From NCBI RefSeq assembly GCF_014196425.1, contig NZ_JACIDR010000007.1, forward strand, positions 62,001 to 126,000: 64,000 nucleotides of DNA, written 5' to 3'. Position 1 is the first letter of the stretch. Every line of letters begins with the position of its first letter. The notes under the pieces are model-generated. The model ran no database searches and was not told the origin of the DNA. It saw only the letters and a list, made by a program, of their open reading frames with translations. This DNA is from Hansschlegelia beijingensis. Lineage in GTDB: Bacteria; Pseudomonadota; Alphaproteobacteria; Rhizobiales; Methylopilaceae. The translations under genes and the position numbers were made by a program. This document shows positions 52,745-60,829 of the stretch, piece after piece.

Positions 52745-54448
52745 CTAAGTCTTGGCCTTTGCCGGTTCCTTGCCAAGGATCGAGGTCTTGACCTTGGCTT
52801 TCTTGATCAAGGTAGCAGTGAAAGCGGCGTCCTTAGCCGTCTTGTCGGAGGCACCTGCCTGGTCGAAGAGCTTGATCAGATGCGCCAGCTCTTCTTTCAT
52901 ATTGGCGTCCGTCAATGTGCCCACTTTTAGCTTGGCGAGGGCAGCGGCGTGTATGGGGCGCGATCCGTTGAGGCGCCAGGCGAGCGACATCATCAAGTGG
53001 TAACGCAGGTTGTTGCGGTGGATGGTGGAAATCGCTTTGCGCTCGCTCCTGAAGTAGCCGTCCACACGGAAGTAGAGTTCCGCGCAGACCTTATAGATGT
53101 TCAGGTCTGTGTCCGAGGAGAACATCTCGTCATAGGTCTGTTCGACGCGAAGGATGGTGGTGGGGCGGCCGCGCGCATCATGAGGACGTTCCAGAAGGAT
53201 CGCCGCCACGGACTGGGCCAGGCGTTCGAGGCCAATGATCCGGTCCGCCGCCCTTCCCTTGTTGCGCCAATAGTCGCGCCGCCGATCGTAAAATATATTC
53301 AGCTGCTCCAGGAAGTCTTCGATCTTCCGCTGGAACGGTTCGGTGGCGTGGAGTGAGGCGGCTTTGATTGCGGTCTGGGAATTTGTCGCCTTGATCACCC
53401 TATCGCGCAGTTCGGTGTCCTCGAGTTGGAGGACCCGGACCAAGACAGCGCGATTGTCATCCTTTCCGCCCTTGGAGAAGAAGTTGAACACCTCATGCGA
53501 CGTCTGTAGGCCGTTGACGATCAGCGGATTTCGGATGGTCATGACGTTGTCCTGGGCGTTCGCGTCCTCCGCCAGCATCGTCACGCCGTTGTTGAGCCAC
53601 CAGAAGTCTGCAGGATCGCCTTCAGTCGCAAGGGTTTTGCCGATCTCCTTGTTGACAGACGCCGTCTTATTGTAGTCTCGGACATTGAACTCGAAGAAGG
53701 TGTCAATGATCTCACCCTCATCGCTGATGAAGTCGTAATAATCCTTGATTTTGGCCAGGAACACATAGCCTTTGCCGTGTGATACGGCGGTCTTCTCGAA
53801 TCGGAGCTGCTTTATATTTCGGCTCTGCTTACGCGCCTCCGCATAGAGGCGGGCCGCGTCCCACAGCTCCACCTTGCATTCAAGATTAGGGTGCACCTTG
53901 GCCACTGTGGCCTCCAGCGTCGGCCTCAGTGCCGTGACCTTGTCGTTGCCGTGCTTTGCCAAAGTCACGTAGATTACGTGCACGTTGATCTTAGGGAATT
54001 CGCCCGCGAGGTCCTCAACAGCCTTCCGATAGGTCTCAAACTTCTCGCAGACCTTGTCGTTGTAGACCTTTGCAAGGTCGAGGGGCTTCGCCTTCAGGGT
54101 CATCAGGCTCGGCAACGCGGTCGCCAGCTTGGTCATGGCGGCTTCCTTGAAACCCGGCTCTAGCTTCGACTGGATCACGTAGAGATCGATCACGACCGGC
54201 TCCTTGAAGAGCCCCATGTCCGTGTCGGTGGCTATCAGCGCGCGGTTGACGAAGAGGTAGACGCTGTCGATCCCTCCGTCGTCTTGGCCGTCGACGATGC
54301 CATCCTCGATCTGATCGAAGTTGAGACCGAACCGCTTCAGGATCGTCTTGGCGGTGAAGCGCTCGAAGGCGTCGCCTTCCGAAAGCCCGGCGCCGTAGGT
54401 GGGTGCCTCCTTGGCGAGGATCGTCTTGATTAGGCCGGCTTCGGGCAT
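52745..54448 (-). CDS. AIPR-family (abortive infection phage resistance) protein with nuclease-like N-terminus
   Basis: 567 residues. The AIPR domain (about 245-560) is clear: WWLNNGVTMLAED, NPLIVNGLQTSHEVF and RDRVIKATNSQTAIKAAS. The N-terminal 100 residues contain a PD-(D/E)xK-like pattern: DGQDDGGIDSVYLF (D61) then VVIDLYVIQSK (Q93, K95), as in Mrr-type nucleases with QxK. AIPR proteins are linked to phage abortive infection and occur in defence islands. GC is clearly lower than the flanks, and there is no operon partner. ATG at 54448 (MPEAGLIKTIL). Predicted anti-phage nuclease; no target data. Confidence 0.85.
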   Translation of the reverse strand: MPEAGLIKTILAKEAPTYGAGLSEGDAFERFTAKTILKRFGLNFDQIEDGIVDGQDDGGIDSVYLFVNRALIATDTDMGLFKEPVVIDLYVIQSKLEPGFKEAAMTKLATALPSLMTLKAKPLDLAKVYNDKVCEKFETYRKAVEDLAGEFPKINVHVIYVTLAKHGNDKVTALRPTLEATVAKVHPNLECKVELWDAARLYAEARKQSRNIKQLRFEKTAVSHGKGYVFLAKIKDYYDFISDEGEIIDTFFEFNVRDYNKTASVNKEIGKTLATEGDPADFWWLNNGVTMLAEDANAQDNVMTIRNPLIVNGLQTSHEVFNFFSKGGKDDNRAVLVRVLQLEDTELRDRVIKATNSQTAIKAASLHATEPFQRKIEDFLEQLNIFYDRRRDYWRNKGRAADRIIGLERLAQSVAAILLERPHDARGRPTTILRVEQTYDEMFSSDTDLNIYKVCAELYFRVDGYFRSERKAISTIHRNNLRYHLMMSLAWRLNGSRPIHAAALAKLKVGTLTDANMKEELAHLIKLFDQAGASDKTAKDAAFTATLIKKAKVKTSILGKEPAKAKT

Positions 54449-54744
54449 AGGGTATCAATCCTTTGGGCCGCCATAGTTACGTGGGAGTCAGCACGCCACG
54501 CAAGGCAGGGCGCTCGGTGATCCCTTCAGTTCGGCGGGCAGCTTGCCCCTAGCACCAAATGGCCGTCGCGGACTGGACTAGAAGGGCGGCTAGAGCGTTC
54601 TGGTAGATAGATTGCATAACCGGTATGGCGGATGCCCCAAGCGCTAGTACCGAATGTCCGGAGTCTGGCTAGGGACCAATGTCGGCTACTAGCGCGTTGC
54701 GGGCTCTGCCGTAAAAAGGGATCGTGTCACACGGGCGAGAGGCG
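54449..54744. other. Gene-free spacer upstream of the AIPR gene
   Basis: 296 bp of mixed composition with many stop codons in all frames. It should contain the AIPR promoter. I see no tRNA, attachment-site repeat or insertion-sequence end here. Confidence 0.5.
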
Positions 54745-55020
54745 GGGACCCTAAACCGACACGCAAACGGTTTGTCGGTGTAGGGAAGAGCGCGACCCCG
54801 CAAGGGAGAACGGGCCGCCCGCGACCGGAGCGCGGCTTCCGCCAGCTGATGAACAAGCCGCCGCGCGTGGAGCGCCGGGCGACCGGCCAAAATACGCGTA
54901 AAACCACGGTGGCCCGGCGCTCCGCGCCTTCCGCTGTCGCTGTTTGAAACGGATGAAGGATTTGGAGCCGTGCGACCCGGCGGATCGCACGCGCCTGCCG
55001 TGAAGCGCCGGACCCTCGAC
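54745..55020. ncRNA. Strongly structured non-coding module (possible ncRNA or mobile repeat)
   Basis: Three successive inverted repeats lie in order: ACCGACA/TGTCGGT (54755-54761 and 54773-54779), GCGGCTT/AAGCCGC (54832-54838 and 54855-54861) and a perfect 12-bp pair GGAGCGCCGGGC/GCCCGGCGCTCC (54869-54880 and 54912-54923). ORFs in all frames are low quality. On the plus strand a 16-codon peptide (MKDLEPCDPADRTRLP, 54953-55003) can be read. My impression is that this block recurs in other Hyphomicrobiales and is often annotated as spurious proteins, but I cannot check that. Confidence 0.4.
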
Positions 55021-55116
55021 CGTCATGCCCGGCCGCAGGCCGGGTATCCACGACTTGGGCGTAAGGCGGCGCGGCTGGAAGGTAAGTCGTGGATGCCCGC
55101 GAAGGCGGGCATGACG
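55021..55116. repeat. Palindromic repeat, type 1, copy 1
   Basis: Starts CGTCATGCCCGGCC and ends GGCGGGCATGACG; inner arms TATCCACGACTT and AGTCGTGGAT are also inverted, so the entire 96 bp can fold into one long hairpin. The same arms occur at 55389-55478. Confidence 0.78.
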
Positions 55117-55211
55117 GGAGGGGAAAGCCGGCGGCGGAGGGTCTTCTGCGCAGGGTCGGTTCCGGACGCGAGCTCAGCGCCGGGATTCAAGGGTGCGCTC
55201 TACGCCCAAGA

Positions 55212-55359
55212 CCCCACCCGACCCTTCGCTGCGCGAAGGGCCACCCTCCCCGCGCTGCGCGCGAGGAGGGAGAAGAGGCGGCGCGGCACGGACGAAGGGC
55301 GGTCTTATCCCTCCCTCGCAGAGGGGAGGGTGGACGGGCGAAGCCCGGCCGGGTGGGGT
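55212..55359. repeat. Palindromic repeat, type 2, full inverted unit
   Basis: The left part (55212-55283) reads CCCCACCCGACCCTTCGCTG and on; the right part (55308-55359), ending CCGGGTGGGGT, is its imperfect inverted complement. A shorter direct copy of the left part is at 55541-55614. No ORF of interest. Confidence 0.7.
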
Positions 55360-55388
55360 GTCTTCAAACGGAACCACCCGAACCTCCG

Positions 55389-55478
55389 CGTCATGCCCGC
55401 GCCTTCGCGCGGGTATCCACGACTTCAATCGCGCGGGACGGAGAAGGAAGTCGTGGATGCCCGCAAGCGGGCATGACG
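55389..55478. repeat. Palindromic repeat, type 1, copy 2
   Basis: Same terminal and inner arms as the copy at 55021-55116 (CGTCATGCCCGC...TATCCACGACTT and AGTCGTGGATGCCCGC...GGGCATGACG), with a different loop of about 24 nt. Confidence 0.78.
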
Positions 55479-55540
55479 GCGAGGCGGGCCTGCGGGTCCA
55501 TCGAAGGCCCGACGAAGACGGGCTGCGCCCCACGCCCCCA

Positions 55541-55614
55541 CCCCACCCGACCCTTCGCTGCGCGAAGGGCCACCCTCCCCACGGCTCCGCCGCGAGGAGG
55601 GAGAAGAAGCGGCG
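55541..55614. repeat. Palindromic repeat, type 2, half copy
   Basis: Nearly identical to the left half of the unit at 55212 (first 45 or so bases the same). It ends 2 bp before the stop codon of the dehalogenase-like gene, so it forms the 3' flank of that message. Confidence 0.72.
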
Positions 55615-55615
55615 T

Positions 55616-56524
55616 TCAGCCCCGGGCGAAAAACGCGAGCAGTTCCCGGAGCGTCTCCTCGGGGGCCTCTTCGGGCAGGAAGTGGCCGCATTTGAGCGCC
55701 CTGCCCTCGACCTCGGCGCCCCAGCGCCGCCAGGTCTCGAGCGGACCCTCGGTCTCGCCCGGAAAGCCGCTCTCGCCCCACAGCGCGAGCAGCGGCGCGG
55801 CGACGCGGCGGCCGGCGATGTGGTCGACCTCGTCATGGGTGACGTCGACATGCGCGCCGGCGCGGTAGTCGCCGCAGGCGGCGGCGATGCGGGCGGGGTC
55901 GCGGAAGGCGGCGCGGTAGTGCTCGAGCGCGCCCTCGAACGGCGCGAGGCTGCGGGCTGCGGTCCAGCTCGCCAGCGTGGTCTCAAGGAAGAAGTCGGGG
56001 TCGGCGCCGATCAGCCTCTCGGGCAGCGGCGCGGGCTGCGCCAGGAAGCTCCAGTGATAGGCCTTGACGGCGAGCCGTGCGTTCATGGCGGCCCACATCC
56101 GATGGGTCGGCACGATGTCCAGCACGGCGAGCCGGGTGAGCTTGTCGGGGTGGTCGAGCCCGAGCCGGTAGCCGACCCGTCCGCCCCGGTCGTGGCCGAT
56201 GATCCCGAAGCGCTCATGGCCGAGCGCGGTCATCAGCCCGAGCATGTCCTCGGCCATCGCGCGCTTGGCGTAGTTCGCCCCGAACGGCGCGGGCTCCGGC
56301 GCGGAGGAGGCGCCATAGCCCCGCAGGTCCGGCAGCACGACCGTGAACCGCTCGGCGAGCGCCGGCGCGAGACCGCGCCAGCAGGCGTGGGTCTGCGGGA
56401 AGCCGTGCAGCAGCAGCAGCGGCGGCCCCTCCCCGCCGATCCGGGCGAAGATCTCGACGTCGCCGACCGGCGTGCGCCGGGTCGCGAAGCCGGGGAACAG
56501 ATCGGGCAGGGTCTCAGACGCCAT
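55616..56524 (-). CDS. Alpha/beta hydrolase of the haloacetate (fluoroacetate) dehalogenase type
   Basis: 302 residues. The whole active-site set of fluoroacetate dehalogenase can be placed: nucleophile Asp112 in GHDRGGRVGYR, carboxylate-binding Arg113 and Arg116, acid Asp136, halide-pocket His157, Trp158 (YHWSFLAQPAPLPE) and Tyr220 (CGDYRAG), base His281 (CGHFLPEE). These align with D110, R111, R114, D134, H155, W156, Y219 and H280 of the Rhodopseudomonas enzyme (numbers from memory). Epoxide hydrolase relatives lack this halide set. ATG at 56524, 5 bp after xseA; likely co-transcribed. Confidence 0.8.
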   Translation of the reverse strand: MASETLPDLFPGFATRRTPVGDVEIFARIGGEGPPLLLLHGFPQTHACWRGLAPALAERFTVVLPDLRGYGASSAPEPAPFGANYAKRAMAEDMLGLMTALGHERFGIIGHDRGGRVGYRLGLDHPDKLTRLAVLDIVPTHRMWAAMNARLAVKAYHWSFLAQPAPLPERLIGADPDFFLETTLASWTAARSLAPFEGALEHYRAAFRDPARIAAACGDYRAGAHVDVTHDEVDHIAGRRVAAPLLALWGESGFPGETEGPLETWRRWGAEVEGRALKCGHFLPEEAPEETLRELLAFFARG

Positions 56525-56529
56525 GGGGC

Positions 56530-57957
56530 TCACCCGAACAGATCGGCCTGGGGAGTTCCGGACGGGCGCGGCCTGCCGGCGGGCTTTCGCGCCGGGCGGT
56601 CCTCGCCGCCGTCGGCCGTGGCCGCCACCTCGCCGTCCGAGAATTTGAGCGTCAGCGCCTGGCCGGGCGCGACCGAGGCGGCGCGCGACAGGACGTGGCC
56701 GTCGGCGCCGAGCGCGAGCGCGTAGCCGCGCTCCAGGACGCCCTCGTGGCTCAGGCTGCGCGCGAGCTTCCACACCGCTTCGAGCCGATCGCGGCGGCGT
56801 TCCGTCAGCGCCCGCTCGGCCCGCGCCAGGCGGCCGTGCAGCGCCGCGACCCGTTCGCCGCACAGCGCGACCCGGCCCGTCAGCGCGGCGGGCGACAGTC
56901 GGGCGGCCGCGGCGGCGAGCCGGGCGCGATGGCGGCCGGCGTTGGCGGCGAGCGCCGGCCCGAGCCGCGCGGCCGCGTGGTCCAGCCGCTGGCGCGGGAC
57001 CTGGGTCAGCGCATCGAGGCTCGGCAGCGCGCGGGCGGCGGCGCGCAGCTCGCGGCGGCGCAGGTCGAGCCCGCGCGCCAGCGCCGACCGGAGCCGCGCG
57101 CCGCGGTCCTCGGTCGCGGCGATCAGCTCGGCGCGCACCGGCGCGGCGATCTCGGCCGCAGCCGTCGGCGTCGGGGCGCGCCGGTCGGAGGCGAAGTCGA
57201 TCAGCGTGGTGTCGGTCTCGTGGCCGACGGCGGAGATCAGCGGAATCGCGCTCTCGGCGGCGGCGCGCACCACGATCTCCTCGTTGAAGCCCCAAAGGTC
57301 CTCGAGGCTGCCGCCGCCGCGCGCCACGATCAGCACGTCGGGCCGCGGGATCTTGCCGCCGGCCGGCAGCGCGTTGAAGCCGCGGACGGCGGCCGCGACC
57401 TCGGCCGCGGCGGTGTCGCCCTGCACCCGCACCGGCCAGACCAGCACGCGGCGCGGGAAACGCTCGGCGAGGCGGTGCAGGATGTCGCGGATCACCGCGC
57501 CGGTCGGCGAGGTCACGACGCCGATCACTTCGGGCAGATAGGGCAGCGGCCGCTTGCGGGCCTCGTCGAACAGCCCCTCGGCGGCGAGCCGCTTGCGGCG
57601 CTCCTCGAGCTGCGCGAGCAGCGCGCCGACCCCGGCCGGCTCCAGCACGTCGATCACGATCTGGTAGGTCGACTTGCCCGGATAGGTGGTGAGCCGCCCC
57701 GTGGCGATCACCTCCATGCCCTCCTCGGGCTTGAACTTCAGCTTGGAGAAGCTCGTCCGCCAGACCACCGCGTCGATGCGCGCGCCTTCGTCCTTGAGGC
57801 AGAAATAGGCGTGGCCGGAGGAATGCGGCCCGCGATAGCCGGACACCTCGCCCCGCACCCGGACATAGCCGAAGGTGTCCTCGACGGTCCGGCGCAGCGC
57901 CTGGCTGAGCTCGGTGACGGAGATTTCCGGAGCGTTGGACAGAACGGGTTCGGGCAT
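56530..57957 (-). CDS. xseA: Exodeoxyribonuclease VII large subunit
   Basis: 475 residues. N-terminal OB-fold ([39 protein letters not shown]), catalytic domain with [17 protein letters not shown] and [20 protein letters not shown], and an Ala/Arg-rich helical C-terminal region. Degrades single-stranded DNA together with XseB, which is not in the window. ATG at 57957. Confidence 0.96.
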   Translation of the reverse strand: MPEPVLSNAPEISVTELSQALRRTVEDTFGYVRVRGEVSGYRGPHSSGHAYFCLKDEGARIDAVVWRTSFSKLKFKPEEGMEVIATGRLTTYPGKSTYQIVIDVLEPAGVGALLAQLEERRKRLAAEGLFDEARKRPLPYLPEVIGVVTSPTGAVIRDILHRLAERFPRRVLVWPVRVQGDTAAAEVAAAVRGFNALPAGGKIPRPDVLIVARGGGSLEDLWGFNEEIVVRAAAESAIPLISAVGHETDTTLIDFASDRRAPTPTAAAEIAAPVRAELIAATEDRGARLRSALARGLDLRRRELRAAARALPSLDALTQVPRQRLDHAAARLGPALAANAGRHRARLAAAAARLSPAALTGRVALCGERVAALHGRLARAERALTERRRDRLEAVWKLARSLSHEGVLERGYALALGADGHVLSRAASVAPGQALTLKFSDGEVAATADGGEDRPARKPAGRPRPSGTPQADLFG

Positions 57958-58388
57958 GGGGGTCCTTGGAGGCGGGCGTCCGAACTTAGCCGCTTCGCGG
58001 GCGCGAGGCGACCGCCTCCCGGGCCGGCGCCGGAGGGCCGCCTGCGTCATTGAGGCCGATCACGGAGCGATCATTTTCTTCTTACCAAGCTGGAACCCTT
58101 CTTCGATTGCTCCCCCGGAAGTGGAACTCTAATGCTCTCGCCGTGGCGGAGGCGACGCCCGCCGCGGCTTGGAGATCGACTGATGGTCGACAGCGGTCCG
58201 CTTTCTTTCGTCACCCCGCCAAAGGCGGTGACGCTCTTCGGCGCCAACTGGCTGGGACGTCTCAGCGACGCCTCGCTCTTCGGCCGTTCAGGCTCCCCCA
58301 TTCAGGCCTGATCCGACTTCGGCCGCCGCCGGTTCCGGGACGGCGGCGACGCACCTCCTCACGCCCGGGCTTTCCAAGGACACGTTCC
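57958..58388. other. 431-bp intergenic region upstream of the amicyanin-like gene
   Basis: No convincing gene. Composition is AT-richer around 58070-58135. A small stem-loop (GTCACCCCGCC-AAA-GGCGGTGAC, 58210-58232, with a two-base bulge) lies in the middle and might be a terminator of an unseen transcript or a small palindrome. Both the xseA promoter (leftward) and the copper protein promoter (rightward) must be here. Confidence 0.5.
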
Positions 58389-58763
58389 ATGCGTTCCATG
58401 CTGCTCGCGGCGCTGTGCGTCGCGCTCCCGCTCAGCGCCGCACACGCCGCCGACCCGATCGAGATTCTGCCCGACGCCAAGGCCGCCACCGGTGAGATCA
58501 CCGAGATCGACATCGACAAGATGGCGTTCCTGACGCCTGAGGTGAAGATCAAGTCCGGCCAGATCGTCCGCTGGACCAACAAGGAAGCGGTCGCGCACAA
58601 CGTTCACTTCCGTCAGGGCCCGGCCAAGACCGTGAAGGGCGCGATGGGCCCGATGCTCAACGTCAACGAGGCCTATGCGGTCAAGTTCATCGAGCCGGGC
58701 ACCTACAACTACATCTGCACGCCGCATTCGGCGGTGATGAAGGGTAAGGTGATCGTGGAGTAA
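58389..58763 (+). CDS. Amicyanin-like periplasmic blue copper protein
   Basis: 124 residues with a Sec signal ([20 protein letters not shown], cleaved before ADP). The 104-residue mature part aligns with amicyanin along its length: [32 protein letters not shown] and [15 protein letters not shown]. Type-1 copper ligands His70, Cys110, His113 and Met117. The loop is C-x2-H-x3-M, one residue longer than amicyanin (C-x2-H-x2-M) and one shorter than pseudoazurin. Amicyanin accepts electrons from methylamine dehydrogenase; no mau genes are in the window. Pseudoazurin-type function is the alternative. Confidence 0.82.
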   Translation: MRSMLLAALCVALPLSAAHAADPIEILPDAKAATGEITEIDIDKMAFLTPEVKIKSGQIVRWTNKEAVAHNVHFRQGPAKTVKGAMGPMLNVNEAYAVKFIEPGTYNYICTPHSAVMKGKVIVE

Positions 58764-58800
58764 CGGCGCTTCGCTTTCGCGAAAGAGCCAACGCAGCTAG

Positions 58801-58836
58801 AACGTCGCCGGGTCCCACAAGAGCCGGCGACGTTTT
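58801..58836 (+). terminator. Rho-independent terminator after the copper protein gene
   Basis: Perfect 11-bp stem AACGTCGCCGG / CCGGCGACGTT with a 12-nt loop, followed by TT and a short AT-rich stretch. It ends 5 bp before the purD ATG, so it separates the two genes and lies in the purD leader. Confidence 0.75.
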
Positions 58837-58840
58837 CATT

Positions 58841-60121
58841 ATGATCGTACTTCTCCTAGGCTCCGGCGGACGCGAGCACGCGCTGGCGGCGTCGATCGCG
58901 CGCAGCCCGCTTCTCACGAAGCTGATCGCCGCGCCCGGAAATCCCGGAATCGCCCAGCACGCCGAGTTGCGGCCGGTCGCGGCCGACGACGTCGCGGGCG
59001 TGGTCGCCCTCGCGAAGGCCGAGAAGGTCGACCTCGTGGTCGTGGGCCCCGAGGCGCCGCTGGTCGCGGGTGTGGTCGACGCGCTCGCGGAAGCCGGGAT
59101 CAAGGCCTTCGGCCCCAGCGCCGCCGCGGCGAGGCTCGAAGGCTCAAAGGCCTTCACCAAGGAGCTGTGCGAAAGGCGCGGCATCCCGACCGCCGCCTTC
59201 CGCCGCTGCCGCACCGCCGAAGAGGGACACGCCGCCGTCGAGGCCTTCGGCGCGCCGGTCGTGGTGAAGGCCGACGGCCTCGCCGCCGGCAAGGGCGTCG
59301 TGGTCGCCACCACGCTGCAGGAAGCCCATGCGGCGGTCGATCACGTGTTCGGCGGCGACCTTGGCGCAGCCGGCGCGGAGGCCGTGATCGAGGAATTCAT
59401 GGACGGCGAGGAGGCCAGCCTGTTCGCGCTCTGCGACGGGACCACGGCCTTGCTGTTCGGCGACGCGCAGGATCACAAGCGGGCCTTCGACGGCGACGAG
59501 GGGCCGAACACCGGCGGCATGGGCGCCTATTCGCCGGCGCCGGTGCTGAGCCACGCGCTGATCGAGAGAGCGATGGCGGAGATCGTCCGCCCGACGGTCG
59601 CCGCGATGAAGGAGGACGGGACGCCGTTCGTGGGCTTCCTCTACGCCGGCCTGATGGTCGGCCCCGATGGTCCCCGGCTGGTCGAGTACAATGTGCGCTT
59701 CGGCGACCCGGAGGCGCAGGTGGTGCTGCCCCGGCTGAAGGACGACCTGCTGGAGCTGATGGTGGCGGCGGTCGATGGCCGGCTTGCGGGCCGCAAGCCC
59801 GCGTTCCGGCCGGAGACCGCGCTCGCGGTGGTGCTCGCCGCGAAGGGCTACCCGGGCGCCTACCGGAAGGGCTCGGAGATCCGCGGGATCGAGGCGGCGG
59901 AGAAGCGGCCGCACGTCACGGTGTTCCACGCAGGAACCGCGATCGAGAACGGCAGGCTGGTCGCGGCCGGGGGCCGCGTGCTCGCCGTGACGGCGACCGG
60001 CGCAGACGCCTCCGAGGCGCAGATGAACGCCTATTCGGCGGTCGACCTCATCGACTGGCCCGAAGGCTTCTGCCGCCGCGACATCGGCTGGCGGGCCGCA
60101 GCCGCCTCCGAGGAAGGCTGA
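58841..60121 (+). CDS. purD: Phosphoribosylamine-glycine ligase
   Basis: 426-residue ATP-grasp enzyme of purine synthesis. N-terminus [20 protein letters not shown], the [20 protein letters not shown] region, the ATP-grasp segment [16 protein letters not shown] and [18 protein letters not shown] are all diagnostic. ATG at 58841 sits directly after a terminator-like hairpin, so its message may begin very close by or start inside the hairpin region. Confidence 0.97.
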   Translation: MIVLLLGSGGREHALAASIARSPLLTKLIAAPGNPGIAQHAELRPVAADDVAGVVALAKAEKVDLVVVGPEAPLVAGVVDALAEAGIKAFGPSAAAARLEGSKAFTKELCERRGIPTAAFRRCRTAEEGHAAVEAFGAPVVVKADGLAAGKGVVVATTLQEAHAAVDHVFGGDLGAAGAEAVIEEFMDGEEASLFALCDGTTALLFGDAQDHKRAFDGDEGPNTGGMGAYSPAPVLSHALIERAMAEIVRPTVAAMKEDGTPFVGFLYAGLMVGPDGPRLVEYNVRFGDPEAQVVLPRLKDDLLELMVAAVDGRLAGRKPAFRPETALAVVLAAKGYPGAYRKGSEIRGIEAAEKRPHVTVFHAGTAIENGRLVAAGGRVLAVTATGADASEAQMNAYSAVDLIDWPEGFCRRDIGWRAAAASEEG

Positions 60122-60135
60122 GGAAGGTCAGATGA

Positions 60136-60166
60136 CCGGCCCGGGCGCCTGAGGCGTCCGGACCGG
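60136..60166. terminator. Stem-loop between convergent purD and fae-like genes
   Basis: A 14-bp stem with one mismatch and one G-T pair (CCGGCCCGGGCGCC / GGCGTCCGGACCGG, loop TGA). It lies in the 55-bp space between two convergent genes and can serve both, although no T-run follows. Confidence 0.5.
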
Positions 60167-60176
60167 CTCGAATGGC

Positions 60177-60725
60177 TCAGACCTTACCGTCGAGACCCAT
60201 CTGGTAGTACTTGTGGGTGATCTTCTCCTGGTTCTCCAGGAGCCAGTCGATCGAGGGCTCGGACGCCATCGCCTTGCGGATGGCCTCCAGCATGCCCTTG
60301 CGATGGATGTCGAACAGCACCTTGTGGTCGAGGTTCTCGACGTCGACGATCGTCGGCGCGAGCCAGACCGAGCAGATGATGCCGAGGTCGTTCGCCTTCT
60401 CCTTCGGGATGTACCCGGCGCGCACCGCGTCCAGCACGCCGTTCGCGATCGCGAACTGCACCGTGCCCATCAGGATGTTGGTGTAGCGCGGATTGTCGAC
60501 CGTCACCTTGGAGACGCAGAGCGTCACCGGGCGCACCATCACGTCGGTGTTGAGCAGGGCGAAGACGCGGGTGTGACCCTTGACCTGGTCGCCCGTGAGG
60601 GTGGCGAGCGCCGTGCCGACCGGCCCGTCGAGCTCGCCGATCACGACCTCCGGCTCGGCCGCGGTGCCGGGAGGGCCGCCCGCGACGAGCGCCTCGCCGG
60701 TCCTGAGGACGATTCGGTTGCTCAT
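60177..60725 (-). CDS. Formaldehyde-activating-enzyme (Fae) family paralog
   Basis: 182 residues homologous to Fae, which condenses formaldehyde with tetrahydromethanopterin: TGEALVAGGPPG, VIGELDGPVGTALA, KVTVDNPRYTNILMG, VQFAIANGVLDAVRAGYIP and ending IRKAMASEPSIDWLLENQEK. By hand alignment the catalytic His17 of Methylobacterium Fae is Glu here (AAEPEVVIG), so this is likely a Fae2/Fae3-type paralog and not the main enzyme. ATG at 60725. Its presence supports a methylotrophic or formaldehyde-handling lifestyle. Confidence 0.82.
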   Translation of the reverse strand: MSNRIVLRTGEALVAGGPPGTAAEPEVVIGELDGPVGTALATLTGDQVKGHTRVFALLNTDVMVRPVTLCVSKVTVDNPRYTNILMGTVQFAIANGVLDAVRAGYIPKEKANDLGIICSVWLAPTIVDVENLDHKVLFDIHRKGMLEAIRKAMASEPSIDWLLENQEKITHKYYQMGLDGKV

Positions 60726-60829
60726 TCGTGGTCTCCTCGAGTTCTGTCATCTGACGCGCCGGCCACAGCCGGGCGCCCGTTATTCGGGACGCCCCGAGGG
60801 GCGTCCACATAAGAAAAACTTTGAGCGGC

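Noticed and set aside
54449-55020. Possible tRNA or attachment site at the island edge
   Set aside because: No cloverleaf with a plausible anticodon or TTCGA-type T-loop could be assembled, and I see no direct repeat shared with the other edge near 52150.
54960-55870. ORFs on both strands across the repeat region, considered as genes
   Set aside because: They read through palindromic repeats, giving repeated PDPSLREGP-like peptides on both strands. This is repeat translation and not gene content.
58050-58388. Upstream extension of the amicyanin-like ORF to 58050
   Set aside because: The extension has no motif and would bury the clear signal peptide that begins at 58389.
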